Below are positions 25,806 through 35,734 of a DNA stretch of 64,000 nucleotides, piece by piece. The notes under the pieces are model-generated. The model saw only the letters and a program-made list of their open reading frames with translations. It was not told the DNA's origin and did no database searches. Made by a program: the position numbers and the translations under genes. The stretch is from Sphingomonadales bacterium 39-57-19. Its GTDB lineage: Bacteria; Pseudomonadota; Alphaproteobacteria; Sphingomonadales; Sphingomonadaceae. Positions within the stretch are counted from its first letter, which is position 1, and each line of letters opens with the position of its first letter. Location of the stretch: positions 83,718 through 147,717 of the forward strand of contig NCJG01000005.1 in the NCBI GenBank assembly GCA_002282385.1, read 5' to 3'.

Positions 25806-27356
25806 ATGACACGTCCTGCAACCCATATTTTCCGTTTGCTCAAATGGGGCCGCATTCTTGCGCGGCACGGCGCGCTGCGCGCGATCGAAGCTGACCGGAA
25901 CACGCCGCCGCAAGTTAAACGCCTTTGCCGTATCGCGCGCATCGGAACGCTTCAACCAAAGGTACCCGATTATGCCGGCGCCTTTCGCGCCATCGGCCCT
26001 GCGGCCATTAAGCTTGGGCAAACGCTTGCGACCCGTCCGGATATCATCGGTGAAGAAGCGGCCCGCAATCTGCTGTCGCTTCAGGATCAGCTTCCGCCCG
26101 CGCCGTTCGATCTTGTGTACGCACAGATCGACAGCAGCTTGAACAAGCCCGCCGCAGAGCTGTTCGAATATATCGACCCCGTTCCCGTAGGCGCAGCCTC
26201 CATCGCGCAGGTGCACCGGGCACGCACAACCGACGGAACAGACGTCGCTGTCAAAGTCCTTCGTCCCGGTATTCGCGAACAATTTGCGCGCGATATCGAA
26301 ACCTATGAATGGGCCGCGGCACATCTGGAAGCATTGGGCGGCGAAGCTGCGCGCTTGCGACCACAGCTGGTCATCGCCAATCTGAAACGCTGGACCTTGC
26401 GCGAACTCGATTTGCGCCGCGAAGCTGCGAGCGCGTCAGAGCTGAAAGATGCCATGGTCGCCGTCGATGGCTATATGATCCCCGCCATTGATTGGGACCG
26501 GACGTCTGGCCGCGTGCTCACACTTGAATGGGTCGATGGCGTTAAGATCGCTGACATCGACGCATTAAAAGCCGCCGGTCACGATCTGAACAAAATGGCC
26601 GAAAAGCTCGTGCTGACATTTTTGCGGCAGGCGATTTCGGAAGGCTTCTTCCACGCCGACATGCATCAGGGCAATTTGTTCGTTCGCGCAGATGGCACGA
26701 TTGTGGCCATCGATTTCGGCATCATGGGCCGCATCAACCGGCAAGCGCGTTTCTGGCTTGCGGAAATCCTCTACGGATTGACCACCGGCAATTACAAACG
26801 CGTCGCCGAAATCCATTTCGAAGCGCAATATGTGCCGAGCTACCATAATGTCGATGAATTCGCGACCGCCCTGCGCGCTGTTGGCGAGCCGACACGCGGC
26901 AAGCCCGTGAGCGAATTGTCGGTCGGACAAATGCTCGACAGCCTATTCGCCATCACGCGCGACTTTGACATGCAGACCCAGCCGCACTTGCTGTTGTTGC
27001 AAAAGACGATGGTCATGGTCGAAGGCATCGCAACTTCGCTGAACCCAAGTATCAATATGTGGGATGTTGCCGCACCCTATGTGCGCGAATGGATTCGCGG
27101 AGAGCTTGGCCCTGAAGCCATGCTTGCCGACGGTATTCGCAAGCAAGCCGAAACCTTGCAGATGATACCCGACCTCATTCGCCGCTTGGACGAACAGCTT
27201 CCCCGCAAAGGCGGCGCGCCCGAACCACCCCCGCTTCCGCCCGTGCAGCTGATTTGGGAACGTAAGGGCAAAAGCAATGGCTGGCGCTACATCATGGTGG
27301 CCATACTGGCAGGCGCTATTGGCGCTGCGGGCATGTGGGCAGCGGGATTGAGCTGA
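25806..27356 (+). CDS. ubiB: Ubiquinone biosynthesis accessory kinase-like protein UbiB
   Basis: Atypical membrane-bound ABC1/UbiB family ATPase needed for ubiquinone synthesis. The 516 residues carry the invariant KLGQTLATRPDIIG (KxGQ, near residue 67), the Ala-rich nucleotide loop VGAASIAQVHRA near residue 135, and catalytic-core stretches HADMHQGNLFVR and AIDFGIMGR. A hydrophobic C-terminal helix (IMVAILAGAIGAAGMWAAG) anchors it in the inner membrane. Begins 11 bp after ubiE. Its TGA shares a base with the coaBC ATG. Confidence 0.97.
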   Translation: MTRPATHIFRLLKWGRILARHGALRAIEADRNTPPQVKRLCRIARIGTLQPKVPDYAGAFRAIGPAAIKLGQTLATRPDIIGEEAARNLLSLQDQLPPAPFDLVYAQIDSSLNKPAAELFEYIDPVPVGAASIAQVHRARTTDGTDVAVKVLRPGIREQFARDIETYEWAAAHLEALGGEAARLRPQLVIANLKRWTLRELDLRREAASASELKDAMVAVDGYMIPAIDWDRTSGRVLTLEWVDGVKIADIDALKAAGHDLNKMAEKLVLTFLRQAISEGFFHADMHQGNLFVRADGTIVAIDFGIMGRINRQARFWLAEILYGLTTGNYKRVAEIHFEAQYVPSYHNVDEFATALRAVGEPTRGKPVSELSVGQMLDSLFAITRDFDMQTQPHLLLLQKTMVMVEGIATSLNPSINMWDVAAPYVREWIRGELGPEAMLADGIRKQAETLQMIPDLIRRLDEQLPRKGGAPEPPPLPPVQLIWERKGKSNGWRYIMVAILAGAIGAAGMWAAGLS

Positions 27357-28639
27357 TGAGTGAAAAACGCGTCCTCCTGATCGTTAGCGGCGGCATCGCC
27401 GCTTACAAAGCGCTTGAACTTGTGCGCTTGCTAAAGCGTCAGGGTGTTGCCGTACGCGCGGTGATGACTAAAAGCGCAGCTGAGTTTGTCACGCCGCTTT
27501 CGATGGGCGTCATGACCGAAGATCAAGTATATCGCGATATGTTCGACCTGAAGGAAGAACGCGAAATCGGGCATATTCAGCTCAGCCGTCAGGCCGACCT
27601 TGTGGTGATTTGCCCTGCCACTGCCAATATCCTTGCCAAGATGGCCGCTGGTATCGCCGATGATTTGGCCACCACTATTCTGCTCGCGACGGACAAACCC
27701 GTTCTGGCGGTTCCGGCGATGAATGTCCGCATGTGGAACCATCCCGCGACACAGCGCAACTTGGCGCAACTGCGCGCCGATGGCGTGCACATTATGAACC
27801 CGGATGAAGGGGCGATGGCGTGCGGCGAATTCGGCCCGGGGCGCCTGCCCGAACCGCCGGCCGTTGCCGAACAGATTTGCAGCATGTTGGGCGTGCCCTT
27901 CAATACGCAACTGGCTTCGGGCCGTTCACCGACCACCATGCCAAGCGCGACGCCGCTTACCGCGCAACCCGATTTTGCCGATGTCGAACATCGTCCGTTG
28001 TTTGGCAAACGTATTCTTGTGACCGCTGGCCCCACGCATGAGGCGATTGATCCTGTGCGCTACATCGCCAACCGCTCGTCGGGGCGTCAGGGTTTTGCCA
28101 TTGCAGCAGCGGCGGCTGATTTGGGGGCTGAAGTTACGCTGATAGCTGGCCCCGTGCATCTGCCGACACCGCCCGGTGTATTGCGCATTGATGTCGAAAC
28201 CGCGCTGGAGATGCAGGCTGAGGTCGAGAAGGCCCTGCCCGTCGACGCCGCAATCATGGTTGCCGCTGTCGCCGACTGGCGCGCCGCGCAAGCGCCGGAC
28301 CAGAAAATCAAGAAAGATGGCAATGCCATTCCGCCACTCGCATTGACCGAAAATCCGGACATCCTTGCAAGCCTCGCCATGCACAAACAACGTCCGAAGC
28401 TCGTGATCGGCTTTGCGGCAGAAACCGAAAACATCATTGCCCATGCGCAGGCCAAGCTTGCGAAGAAAGGCTGCGACTGGATTGTCGCCAATGATGTGTC
28501 AGGCGATGTCATGGGCGGCGAAAACAACGCCTTTCATATCGTAACCAAAGCAGGCGTTGATAGCTGGCTGGAAAGCCCCAAGGACGTTATCGCACGCAAA
28601 TTGATGGAGAAGGTCGCCGATGAGCTCGCAAAAAGTTGA
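27356..28639 (+). CDS. coaBC: Bifunctional phosphopantothenoylcysteine decarboxylase / phosphopantothenate-cysteine ligase
   Basis: Two steps of coenzyme A synthesis. The ATG at 27356 overlaps the ubiB stop and gives 427 residues. The N-terminal flavoprotein decarboxylase (CoaC, about 1-185) shows [32 protein letters not shown] and the PAMNVRMW substrate clamp. The C-terminal ligase (CoaB, about 210-427) shows [30 protein letters not shown], and near the end [17 protein letters not shown]. The 3' end overlaps dut by 20 bp in a different frame. Confidence 0.97.
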   Translation: MSEKRVLLIVSGGIAAYKALELVRLLKRQGVAVRAVMTKSAAEFVTPLSMGVMTEDQVYRDMFDLKEEREIGHIQLSRQADLVVICPATANILAKMAAGIADDLATTILLATDKPVLAVPAMNVRMWNHPATQRNLAQLRADGVHIMNPDEGAMACGEFGPGRLPEPPAVAEQICSMLGVPFNTQLASGRSPTTMPSATPLTAQPDFADVEHRPLFGKRILVTAGPTHEAIDPVRYIANRSSGRQGFAIAAAAADLGAEVTLIAGPVHLPTPPGVLRIDVETALEMQAEVEKALPVDAAIMVAAVADWRAAQAPDQKIKKDGNAIPPLALTENPDILASLAMHKQRPKLVIGFAAETENIIAHAQAKLAKKGCDWIVANDVSGDVMGGENNAFHIVTKAGVDSWLESPKDVIARKLMEKVADELAKS

Positions 28640-29069
28640 AGTGCGCGTCAAGCGCCTGAACCATGGCGCGGGCTTGGCTTTGCCCGCATATGCAACATCA
28701 GGCGCGGCCGGCATGGACATTTGCGCCGCCGAAAGCCTGAACCTGCGCGCTGGCAAGCGCCATGCCGTCGCAACCGGCTTTGCCTTTGCCATTCCCGATG
28801 GATATGAAGTGCAGGTGCGCCCGCGTTCGGGTCTTGCGCTGAAGCATGGGATCACCTGCCTCAACACACCCGGAACCATCGACAGCGATTATCGTGGCGA
28901 AGTGAAGGTCATTCTCGCCAATCTGGGCGAAGATGATTTCATGATCAACAAAGGCGACCGGATTGCACAGATAGTGGTGGCGCCTGTTACCCACGGCCAT
29001 TTGGTCGAGGTGGATGACCTGGACGAAACCGCGCGTGGCGCTGGGGGTTTCGGCTCAACAGGCGTATGA
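28620..29069 (+). CDS. dut: Deoxyuridine 5'-triphosphate nucleotidohydrolase
   Basis: Hydrolyses dUTP to dUMP, keeping uracil out of DNA and feeding dTMP synthesis. The 149 residues show all five dUTPase motifs: [41 protein letters not shown] and the C-terminal P-loop-like [11 protein letters not shown]. Homotrimeric family. The ATG lies 20 bp inside coaBC, and the stop overlaps the next gene by 4 bp, so translation of the three is probably coupled. Confidence 0.97.
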   Translation: MSSQKVEVRVKRLNHGAGLALPAYATSGAAGMDICAAESLNLRAGKRHAVATGFAFAIPDGYEVQVRPRSGLALKHGITCLNTPGTIDSDYRGEVKVILANLGEDDFMINKGDRIAQIVVAPVTHGHLVEVDDLDETARGAGGFGSTGV

Positions 29070-29830
29070 CGCTTAATGATCAACAGCTTGACCGTTATGC
29101 CCGCCACATTGTGTTGCGCGATATTGGCGGCGCGGGTCAAAGCAAATTATTGTCGAGCCATGTCCTGCTGATTGGCGCAGGCGGCATTGGCTGTCCGGCA
29201 ATTCAATATCTTGCGGCAGCAGGCGTCGGAACGATCAGCGTTGTCGATGATGATGTGGTGGCGCTGTCCAATCTCCAGCGTCAGATTTTGTACAGTGATC
29301 GCGATATTGGCACCGCCAAGGTGGAAGCGGCTGGCGCGGCAGCGGCGCGGCTAAACCCCGATATCACCTTCAACGCCCTTAAGCAGCGCATTGGCAAAGA
29401 CACCAGCGCCGACATACTGGCGGGCGTCGATGTGGTGATCGATGGCAGCGACAATTTTACAACGCGCCTGATCGTCAATGACCTGTGCCTTGCGGCCAAA
29501 GTGCCGTTGGTCAGCGCCGCGATTGGGCAGTTTCACGGACAGATTGGCACATTCACAGGATGGCAGGCAGATGCGCCATGCTATCGCTGCTTCGTTGGTG
29601 ACGCCCACGACCCCGATGATTGCGACGATTGCGCCACACAAGGCGTTCTGGGCGCGATGTGTGGGCTTATGGGCAGCTTCGCAGCGATGGAGGCGATACG
29701 CGCGCTGACGGGCTTTGGAGAGCCGCAGCAGGGCAGACTGCACCTGTTCGACGGACTGACCCCATCCATGCGGTCGATCAAATTGCCCAAAGACCCGGCC
29801 TGCTCCAGCTGCGGCGGCTTAACCGCTTAA
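29066..29830 (+). CDS. ThiF/MoeB/HesA-family adenylyltransferase
   Basis: E1-like enzyme that adenylates the C-terminal Gly-Gly of a small sulfur carrier (MoaD or ThiS type) for molybdopterin or thiamine synthesis. The 254 residues include the nucleotide-binding [15 protein letters not shown] (near residue 32), LSNLQRQIL, and the adenylation-site region DGSDNFTTR. Cysteines CYRC (near 170) and CSSC (near 250) form a structural zinc site. There is no rhodanese domain. The MoeB-type is most likely, but thiF cannot be excluded because no moaD or thiS partner is nearby. Converges with the sirtuin gene, overlapping it by 12 bp. Confidence 0.88.
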   Translation: MTLNDQQLDRYARHIVLRDIGGAGQSKLLSSHVLLIGAGGIGCPAIQYLAAAGVGTISVVDDDVVALSNLQRQILYSDRDIGTAKVEAAGAAAARLNPDITFNALKQRIGKDTSADILAGVDVVIDGSDNFTTRLIVNDLCLAAKVPLVSAAIGQFHGQIGTFTGWQADAPCYRCFVGDAHDPDDCDDCATQGVLGAMCGLMGSFAAMEAIRALTGFGEPQQGRLHLFDGLTPSMRSIKLPKDPACSSCGGLTA

Positions 29831-30526
29831 GAGTTCATCCACCCATTTTGGAACAAGCTCCGTCGCCGGGCCATGGCGCGATTCAGTAAACCAAGAACTG
29901 CCGTGCGATGGTTCAAGGTTCAGTTCCAATGTGGCGATGCCGTTTTGACGCGCTTCACGCACAAGACCGGCGGCGGGATAGACTGCGCCTGACGTGCCAA
30001 TGCTCACGAACAAATCAGCGCGGTTCAGGGCGTGGTAGATATCACCCATACGGTAGGGCATTTCGCCGAACCAGACGATATCAGGCCGCAGCTGGCCAGA
30101 TATGCCGCACGATGGACAGGCCGGTCGGTCAATCAATGTGCCACGCCAGCCATGGCGTACGTCGCACGCGGTGCACCACGCGTTCAGATGCTCCCCATGC
30201 ATATGCAGCAAGCGTTTGGTTCCTGCCCGTTCGTGCAAATCATCGACATTCTGGGTCACCAAAAGCAAATTGCCGCTCCATTCCGCATCGAGCCGCGCCA
30301 GTGCGTAATGCGCGGCATTTGGCTCCACCTGCTGAATGCGTTCACGGCGCATATCGTAGAAACGCAGCACAAGGTCAGGGTCGCGGGCAAAGGCTTCGGG
30401 CGTTGCGACATCTTCAACCTTATGCTGTTCCCACAATCCACCTGCACTGCGAAATGTATCAATACCGCTCTCGGCACTGACCCCTGCCCCTGTCAGAATG
30501 ACGATGTTTTTGATTTGGCGATCCAC
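29819..30526 (-). CDS. cobB: NAD-dependent protein deacylase (sirtuin, class III)
   Basis: Removes acyl groups from lysines using NAD. Start is set at the GTG at 30526, with AAGGAG seven bases before it; this gives 235 residues starting VDRQIKNIVILTGAGVSAES. An upstream in-frame extension to 30664 lacks family similarity. Motifs: GAGVSAESGIDTFR, TQNVDDLHERAG, the catalytic His in LHMHGE, zinc cysteines (CTAC, CPSCG) and RPDIVWFGE. The segment FYDMRRER has the Tyr-x-x-Arg pair of class III sirtuins, which recognises acidic acyl groups such as succinyl. Divergent from dapB. Confidence 0.93.
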   Translation of the reverse strand: MDRQIKNIVILTGAGVSAESGIDTFRSAGGLWEQHKVEDVATPEAFARDPDLVLRFYDMRRERIQQVEPNAAHYALARLDAEWSGNLLLVTQNVDDLHERAGTKRLLHMHGEHLNAWCTACDVRHGWRGTLIDRPACPSCGISGQLRPDIVWFGEMPYRMGDIYHALNRADLFVSIGTSGAVYPAAGLVREARQNGIATLELNLEPSHGSSWFTESRHGPATELVPKWVDELLSG

Positions 30527-30597
30527 ATTTGCTCCTTCACCGTCCCGCTGCGGCTGACGTCGTACACAGCACAACTTGTTTCGGCTCCCTAATATAG

Positions 30598-30626
30598 TAA
30601 GACCCTGAAACAAAATCAGGGTGACG
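30598..30626. repeat. REP-like hairpin unit overlapping the dapB ribosome-binding region
   Basis: This 29-base unit matches the right arm of the repeat at 32515-32543 at 24 of 29 positions. It forms the stem ACCCTGA / TCAGGGT around an A-rich loop (30602-30622). Relative to the other copy one base pair has changed on both sides (T to C with A to G), so pairing is kept. The 3' arm contains the AGGG just upstream of the dapB ATG at 30630. Confidence 0.6.
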
Positions 30627-30629
30627 GTT

Positions 30630-31355
30630 ATGAAAATAGGTATCATTGGCAGCGCGGGCCGCATGGGGCAGGCTTTGGTCGACGCAATTGCGGCGGATGG
30701 TCAGGCATATGCAGGCGGCGTCGACAAAGGCGATGATCTTGCCGCGCTGGTTGCGTCTTGCGATGCACTCGTCGATTTTTCCAGCCCCCATGCGATTGAG
30801 GCGAACCTTGATGCATGCGTTGCTGCGGGCAAACCGATCGTCATTGGCACGACCGGACTGGAGGAACGCCACCATTTCCTGATCGATGATGCCGCGCGCG
30901 ACATTCCGGTTTTGCAAACGGGCAACACATCCTTGGGGGTGACGATGCTGTCAGCGCTCGTGCAACAGGCCGCACGCCAATTGGGTGAAGATTGGGATAT
31001 CGAAATATTGGAGATGCATCACCGGCATAAGGTGGATGCGCCGTCTGGCACCGCGCTACTGCTAGGCGAAGCGGCAGCCAGCGGACGCGGCATCGATCTA
31101 AAGCAACATAGCGACCGCGGCCGCGACGGGATTACCGGCGCGCGCAAAGCTGGCGACATTGGCTTTGCGTCCTTACGCGGCGGCAGCGTCGCTGGGGACC
31201 ATCATGTTATTTTCGCGTCCGAACATGAGCGGATCGAGCTTGTCCATCGCGCTGAAACCCGCGCAATATTCGCGCGCGGCGCGGTAAAAGCGGCAACATG
31301 GCTGACGCGGCAAAAAGCGGGCCGGTTCACGATGCAAGAAGTGCTTGGTCTTTGA
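30630..31355 (+). CDS. dapB: 4-hydroxy-tetrahydrodipicolinate reductase
   Basis: NAD(P)H-dependent step of diaminopimelate and lysine synthesis; partner of dapE at 12783 in the same pathway though not linked to it. The ATG at 30630 gives 241 residues beginning MKIGIIGSAGRMGQAL, the dinucleotide-binding loop. The catalytic and substrate region EMHHRHKVDAPSGTAL lies near residue 130, and the C-terminal HRAETRAIFARGAVKAATWL is conserved. A hairpin overlaps the ribosome-binding site. The 3' end overlaps nth. Confidence 0.96.
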   Translation: MKIGIIGSAGRMGQALVDAIAADGQAYAGGVDKGDDLAALVASCDALVDFSSPHAIEANLDACVAAGKPIVIGTTGLEERHHFLIDDAARDIPVLQTGNTSLGVTMLSALVQQAARQLGEDWDIEILEMHHRHKVDAPSGTALLLGEAAASGRGIDLKQHSDRGRDGITGARKAGDIGFASLRGGSVAGDHHVIFASEHERIELVHRAETRAIFARGAVKAATWLTRQKAGRFTMQEVLGL

Positions 31356-32038
31356 AAAAGGCAGATATCTTCGAATTTTACCGTCGCCTCGCGGAGGAAA
31401 ATCCTGCGCCTGAAACCGAGCTCGCATATGGCAATGCCTATCAATTGCTCGTTGCCGTTACATGCTCTGCCCAATCCACTGATGTCGGCGTGAACAAAGC
31501 CACCAAGGCGTTGTTTGCGGAGGTCAAAACGCCCGCACAAATGGTAGCGTTGGGGCTAGAAGGGTTGAAAGCGCATATCAAAACCATTGGACTGTTTAAC
31601 AACAAAGCCAAAAACGTGATTGCCCTGTCCGAGATATTGGTCCGCGACCATGCAGGCGAAGTTCCTGCCGACCGCGACGCGCTTGAGGCGCTGCCAGGCG
31701 TTGGACGCAAGACCGCAAATGTCGTGATGAACACCGCCTTTGGCGCGGAGACCTTTGCCGTCGATACGCATATCTTCCGTGTCGGCAACCGGACGGGGAT
31801 CGCGCCGGGCAAAACCGTGCTGGCCGTTGAAAAGGCGCTCGATAAGAAAACCCCGCAACCGTTTCGCGTTGGCGCGCATCATTGGCTGATCCTGCATGGT
31901 CGATATATCTGCAAGGCACGGACACCCGAGTGCTGGCGCTGTCCAGTCGCGGACCTGTGTCGCTTCAAACCCAAAACAGCGCCGCCCAAAATCAAGTCAG
32001 CTACAGTTCAGACTGCCCCCGTTAAACCGGCCGCGTAA
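31298..32038 (+). CDS. nth: Endonuclease III
   Basis: Bifunctional glycosylase/AP lyase for oxidised pyrimidines. A helix-hairpin-helix LPGVGRKTANVVM carries the catalytic Lys, followed by the Asp in VDTHIFRVGNR. A [4Fe-4S] cluster is bound by four Cys in CKARTPECWRCPVADLC (Cys spacing 6-2-5). The ATG at 31298 lies 58 bp inside dapB. An in-frame TTG at 31352, overlapping the dapB stop as TTGA, would start with KKADIFEFYRRL and better matches the family start, so the first 18 residues may not be translated. The C-terminal tail after the cluster is basic and Pro-rich. Confidence 0.94.
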   Translation: MADAAKSGPVHDARSAWSLKKADIFEFYRRLAEENPAPETELAYGNAYQLLVAVTCSAQSTDVGVNKATKALFAEVKTPAQMVALGLEGLKAHIKTIGLFNNKAKNVIALSEILVRDHAGEVPADRDALEALPGVGRKTANVVMNTAFGAETFAVDTHIFRVGNRTGIAPGKTVLAVEKALDKKTPQPFRVGAHHWLILHGRYICKARTPECWRCPVADLCRFKPKTAPPKIKSATVQTAPVKPAA

Positions 32039-32053
32039 CATTGGAGAGCAAAC

Positions 32054-32443
32054 ATGCGTAAAATGCTGCTAATCATTCCTGCTGTGGCGTTGCTTTCGGG
32101 CGGCGGCGCGATTGCGCTTTCCCGCGATACAGCGCCCGAACCCGTCAGAGCGGTCGGCGAACCAAAAAGCTGCGTCACGATATCGCAGATACGGTCAACG
32201 AAAGTCATCGATAGCCGCAATATCGATTTCCGCATGGCGGGCGGCAAAACCTATCGCAACACCCTGCCACAAAGCTGCCCCGGTTTGAAATTCGAGGAGC
32301 GTTTTTCCTACCGCTCGTCGATCAACCAATTGTGCAGCGTCGATATTGTGCACGTTTTGCACGACCAGGGCGGCCGACTATATGAAGGCGCCGGATGCGG
32401 TCTTGGCACGTTTCAGATGGTGGAGAAGGTGTCGGTGAAATAG
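32054..32443 (+). CDS. Small exported protein of unknown function
   Basis: A 129-residue protein with an N-terminal signal peptide (MRKMLLIIPAVALLSGGGAI). The mature part holds four cysteines (in KSCVTIS, QSCPGL, QLCSVD and GAGCGLG), enough for two disulfides. Conserved-looking segments are KVIDSRNIDFRMAGGKTYRN and a beta-rich end. It resembles small secreted DUF proteins of Sphingomonadales (DUF6491-like), but the family match is from memory and uncertain. It lies 15 bp after nth and may be co-transcribed. Periplasmic location is likely. Confidence 0.65.
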   Translation: MRKMLLIIPAVALLSGGGAIALSRDTAPEPVRAVGEPKSCVTISQIRSTKVIDSRNIDFRMAGGKTYRNTLPQSCPGLKFEERFSYRSSINQLCSVDIVHVLHDQGGRLYEGAGCGLGTFQMVEKVSVK

Positions 32444-32465
32444 GGGCTGACGATGTTGCCTGCTA

Positions 32466-32543
32466 CGTCATCCTGAACTTGTTTCAGGATCTTAATAACG
32501 ACCCATCTAGGAAGTAAGATCCTGAAACGAGTTCAGGATGACG
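32466..32543. repeat. REP-like inverted repeat pair (bidirectional terminator candidate)
   Basis: Two 29-base arms (32466-32494 and 32515-32543) are inverted copies matching at 28 of 29 positions, separated by 20 bases. Each arm is itself a hairpin: ATCCTGAA pairs with TTCAGGAT in the right arm. It lies between the convergent genes ending at 32443 and 32578, where it could stop or stabilise both transcripts. A related single unit lies at 30598. Confidence 0.8.
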
Positions 32544-32577
32544 ATCGCGTGAGGGGTGGCGAACCTAAATTGAAGCC

Positions 32578-33351
32578 CTACTTCCCTATCCAATTCCCGG
32601 GCCGCTTTTCGACAAACGCGGCCATGCCCTCTTTCTGATCTTCGGTGCCGAACAGACCGTGAAACAATCGGCGTTCGAATACGACACCTTGCTGCAATGT
32701 TGTTTCAAACGCGGCGTTGACCATTTCCTTGCATGCCAGCGCAGCCAAGGGCGCCATGGCGGCGATGGCTGTCGCAGTTTTGATGGCTTCGTCGACAAGC
32801 TCGGCGGCTGGAACGACCTTTGCGACCAACCCAGAACGTTCGGCCTCATGGGCGTCCATCATGCGGCCCGTCAGGCACATTTCCATCGCCTTGGCCTTGC
32901 CGATCGCGCGCGTTAGCCGCTGCGAACCGCCCATGCCGGGGGTGACCGCGAGTTTGATTTCAGGTTGCCCGAATTTTGCATTTTCGCCGGCAATGATAAA
33001 GTCGGCCATCATGGCAAGTTCGCACCCACCACCAAGCGCAAAGCCGTTCACGGCCGCAATCCATGGCTTGCGGGTCGCGGTCACGCGGTCATAGCCTGCA
33101 AAAAAGTTGCCGCCATACATGTCCGCAAAGGACTGGCTTTGCATTTCCTTAATGTCCGCGCCCGCGGCAAATGCCTTTTCGCTACCGGTCAGCACCGCAC
33201 AACGTTGGCTGTCATCGGCATCGAAAGCCGCAAATGCAGCAATGAGATCCGCCAGAACCTGGCTGTTCAACGCGTTCAACGCTTGCGGGCGGTTGAGCGT
33301 GATGAGCGTCACCGCGCCGCGTTGTTCGACCAATATCGTTTCGTAGCTCAT
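32578..33351 (-). CDS. Enoyl-CoA hydratase (short-chain)
   Basis: Crotonase-family hydratase that adds water to 2-enoyl-CoA; in this operon the likely substrate is methacrylyl-CoA of valine breakdown. Start is the ATG at 33351 ([10 protein letters not shown]), overlapping the previous stop as ATGA, giving 257 residues. Both catalytic glutamates are present, in GGGCELAMM and [13 protein letters not shown]. The oxyanion-hole region AAGADIKEM is near residue 67. Length and sequence style resemble mitochondrial ECHS1-type enzymes. Last gene of a three-gene minus-strand operon. Confidence 0.94.
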   Translation of the reverse strand: MSYETILVEQRGAVTLITLNRPQALNALNSQVLADLIAAFAAFDADDSQRCAVLTGSEKAFAAGADIKEMQSQSFADMYGGNFFAGYDRVTATRKPWIAAVNGFALGGGCELAMMADFIIAGENAKFGQPEIKLAVTPGMGGSQRLTRAIGKAKAMEMCLTGRMMDAHEAERSGLVAKVVPAAELVDEAIKTATAIAAMAPLAALACKEMVNAAFETTLQQGVVFERRLFHGLFGTEDQKEGMAAFVEKRPGNWIGK

Positions 33352-34397
33352 AGGGGCTTCCATTCTTCTTGTGCGGGTAATGGGGCAAAGATCGCATCGA
33401 TAAGTGCGTCCGTAACGCCTTCGGCTGTCGCGGGATCCCATTTAGGGGCATTGTCTTTGTCGACGATCACGGCCCGCACGCCTTCAGCGAAGTCTGGGCG
33501 CACGATAACCCTGCTCGCGATGCGATATTCCATGGCCATATTATCGGCAAAGTCGGTGAGCTTGTTGCTCTCGGCCAATTGGCGCAGCGCAACTTTACAG
33601 GTCTGCGGGCTTTTGGTCCGCAAAGTCGCCAGCTCTTTCATCGCCCAATCGCTGTCATCGCCTTCCAAGCTTGCGAGAATATCCTCTAGCCTATCCGACG
33701 CAAAATGGCGGTTGATCTGGACTATTGTCTCGACGATTTTGGAATCGGGCGGCGTCACCGACAAGGTCCCCAATATGCCGTCAATCCGGTCTACATCCTC
33801 GGTCGCGATCCGCGACTTCGCCTCGGCTAGAACATTGCTCGTCAGATAATGTGTGGCCAGCCCAAGCGACAGACAGCCTGCGCCTGCGATACGCGCGCCG
33901 GTAAGCGCCAGAAACTGGCCAACGCGTCCCTCAAGCCGCGAAAGATACCATCCACCGCCAACATCGGGAAACAAGCCAATGCCGGTTTCCGGCATCGCAA
34001 ACTTTGTGTTCTCGGTCGCCACGCGGAAACGCGCAGGCTGGCTGATGCCAACGCCGCCACCCATCGTGATACCGTCCATGAACGCCACAACAGGCTTGGG
34101 ATAAGTAACCAGCAAATGGTTGAGCTGATATTCGTCGTGGAAGAATTGACGCCCGGATTCGCCGCCATCATTAATGGCCGAATTGCGCAAAAAGGCGATG
34201 TCGCCCCCAGCACAAAAACCACGCCCGTCGGCATGATCAATAACCACGCACTTCACCGCAGGATCGTCCCGCCATTTCAGCAGGGCCGCCGTCATGGCAT
34301 GCACCATCGGCAATGTCAGCGCGTGCAGCGCCGATGGCCGGTTCAAGCTAATGAAACCGGCATGTCCTTCGACCTTAAGCAAAATATCATCGGTCAT
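33348..34397 (-). CDS. 3-hydroxyisobutyryl-CoA hydrolase
   Basis: Crotonase-superfamily thioesterase that releases 3-hydroxyisobutyrate in valine degradation. The 349 residues show [19 protein letters not shown] (about 50-70), [13 protein letters not shown] (oxyanion region) and [17 protein letters not shown] with the catalytic Glu and Asp, typical of HIBCH rather than hydratases. The longer length also fits HIBCH. It overlaps both neighbours by 4 bp, so it is translationally coupled with the acyl-CoA dehydrogenase and the hydratase. Confidence 0.94.
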   Translation of the reverse strand: MTDDILLKVEGHAGFISLNRPSALHALTLPMVHAMTAALLKWRDDPAVKCVVIDHADGRGFCAGGDIAFLRNSAINDGGESGRQFFHDEYQLNHLLVTYPKPVVAFMDGITMGGGVGISQPARFRVATENTKFAMPETGIGLFPDVGGGWYLSRLEGRVGQFLALTGARIAGAGCLSLGLATHYLTSNVLAEAKSRIATEDVDRIDGILGTLSVTPPDSKIVETIVQINRHFASDRLEDILASLEGDDSDWAMKELATLRTKSPQTCKVALRQLAESNKLTDFADNMAMEYRIASRVIVRPDFAEGVRAVIVDKDNAPKWDPATAEGVTDALIDAIFAPLPAQEEWKPL

Positions 34398-35539
34398 TGG
34401 CGTAACAAATCCCGGCCGATAATCATGCGCATGACCTGATTGGTGCCTTCCAAAATCGAATGCACGCGCAAGTCGCGCCAGAAACGCTCAATGGGATAAT
34501 CGCGTAAATAGCCATAGCCGCCGAAAAGCTGCAGCGCCTTGTTCACTATCTCGCTTCCGCTGTCTGTCGACAGCCGCTTCGCCATCGCGGAAAAACGCGA
34601 CTTGTCCGGTGCGTTCGCAGTAACTTTGGCCGCCGCGATGTAAAGCAACGCACGCGCGGCCTCCAAATCGGTGGCCATGTCGGCGAGCATGAATTGCGTA
34701 TTCTGAAAATCTGCCACAGGCTGACCAAATTGCTGACGCTCTTTGGTGTAGGCAATGGTTTCGTCTAGGCAGCGCTGCGCACCGCCAAGCGAACACGCCC
34801 CGATGTTCAAGCGCCCGCCGTCCAAGCCCATCATCGCAAAGCGGAAACCATCCCCCTCTGCGCCCACGCGATTAGCAACCGGCACGCGGCAATCTTCAAA
34901 TATCACTTGCGCGGTGGGCGATGCATTCCAACCAAGCTTTTTCTCTGGTGCGCCGAAGCTCAATCCCGGCGTATCCTTGTCGACCACAAGGCAGGTGACG
35001 CCCTTGGTCTTTTCTTCGCCGGTCCGGACCATGACAACATAGACGTCATTATAACCCGCGCCGGAAATGAACTGCTTCGTGCCGTTTACGATATAATGGT
35101 CACCATCGCGCCGCGCGCTTGTCTTCAGCGCTGCTGCGTCCGAACCGCTGCCGGGTTCCGTCAGGCAGTAGCTTGCGATTTTCTCCATCGACACAAGGTC
35201 AGACAAATAACGCGCCTTAAGCTCCACGCTGCCAAAACAATCGATCATCCACGCAGCCATATTATGGATCGAAATGAAGGCGCTTGTCGTGGGGCAGCCA
35301 TAGGCCATCGCCTCCATGATCAACGCAGCTTCCAACCGTCCAAGGCCAGTGCCGCCCGATTCTTCAGAAACGTAAATGGCGCCAAAGCCAAGTTCGCCCG
35401 CCGCTTTCCAGACATCGACCGGATAATGCGACTTTTCGTCCCATTCGGCCGCATAAGGCGTAATCGCGTCCGCGGTGAATTTGCGCGCCATGTCTTGGAT
35501 GGCGATCTGATCGTCCGTCAATTCAAATTGGTTTTGCAT
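34394..35539 (-). CDS. Acyl-CoA dehydrogenase, probably isobutyryl-CoA dehydrogenase
   Basis: FAD enzyme that makes the 2,3-double bond in acyl-CoA; the operon points to isobutyryl-CoA as substrate. The ATG at 35539 (MQNQFELTDDQ) gives 381 residues. Signature stretches are YCLTEPGSGSDAAALKT (flavin site), FGAPEKKLGWNASPTAQV, and LQLFGGYGYLRDYPIERFWRD followed by ILEGTNQVMR with the catalytic Glu. First gene of the operon. A GTG six bases upstream is an alternative start. The substrate is inferred from the two downstream genes. Confidence 0.92.
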   Translation of the reverse strand: MQNQFELTDDQIAIQDMARKFTADAITPYAAEWDEKSHYPVDVWKAAGELGFGAIYVSEESGGTGLGRLEAALIMEAMAYGCPTTSAFISIHNMAAWMIDCFGSVELKARYLSDLVSMEKIASYCLTEPGSGSDAAALKTSARRDGDHYIVNGTKQFISGAGYNDVYVVMVRTGEEKTKGVTCLVVDKDTPGLSFGAPEKKLGWNASPTAQVIFEDCRVPVANRVGAEGDGFRFAMMGLDGGRLNIGACSLGGAQRCLDETIAYTKERQQFGQPVADFQNTQFMLADMATDLEAARALLYIAAAKVTANAPDKSRFSAMAKRLSTDSGSEIVNKALQLFGGYGYLRDYPIERFWRDLRVHSILEGTNQVMRMIIGRDLLRQ

Positions 35540-35734
35540 GACCACGCCGTAGCATCGCGTTTTTGAGTTATCCAGCCATTAGCTTCGGGCAGCACACATA
35601 TCGCGCCACCGGGCAAATCTAAGGGTGCAATGATGGGTTCTATCCGCCGTGAAACTGTGCCCTTGGTAAAAAAGAGGAGCTGCCCAAAAAAAACTTGGCG
35701 CGATGCCGCTCCGCCTGCTAACCGACCGCCACAA

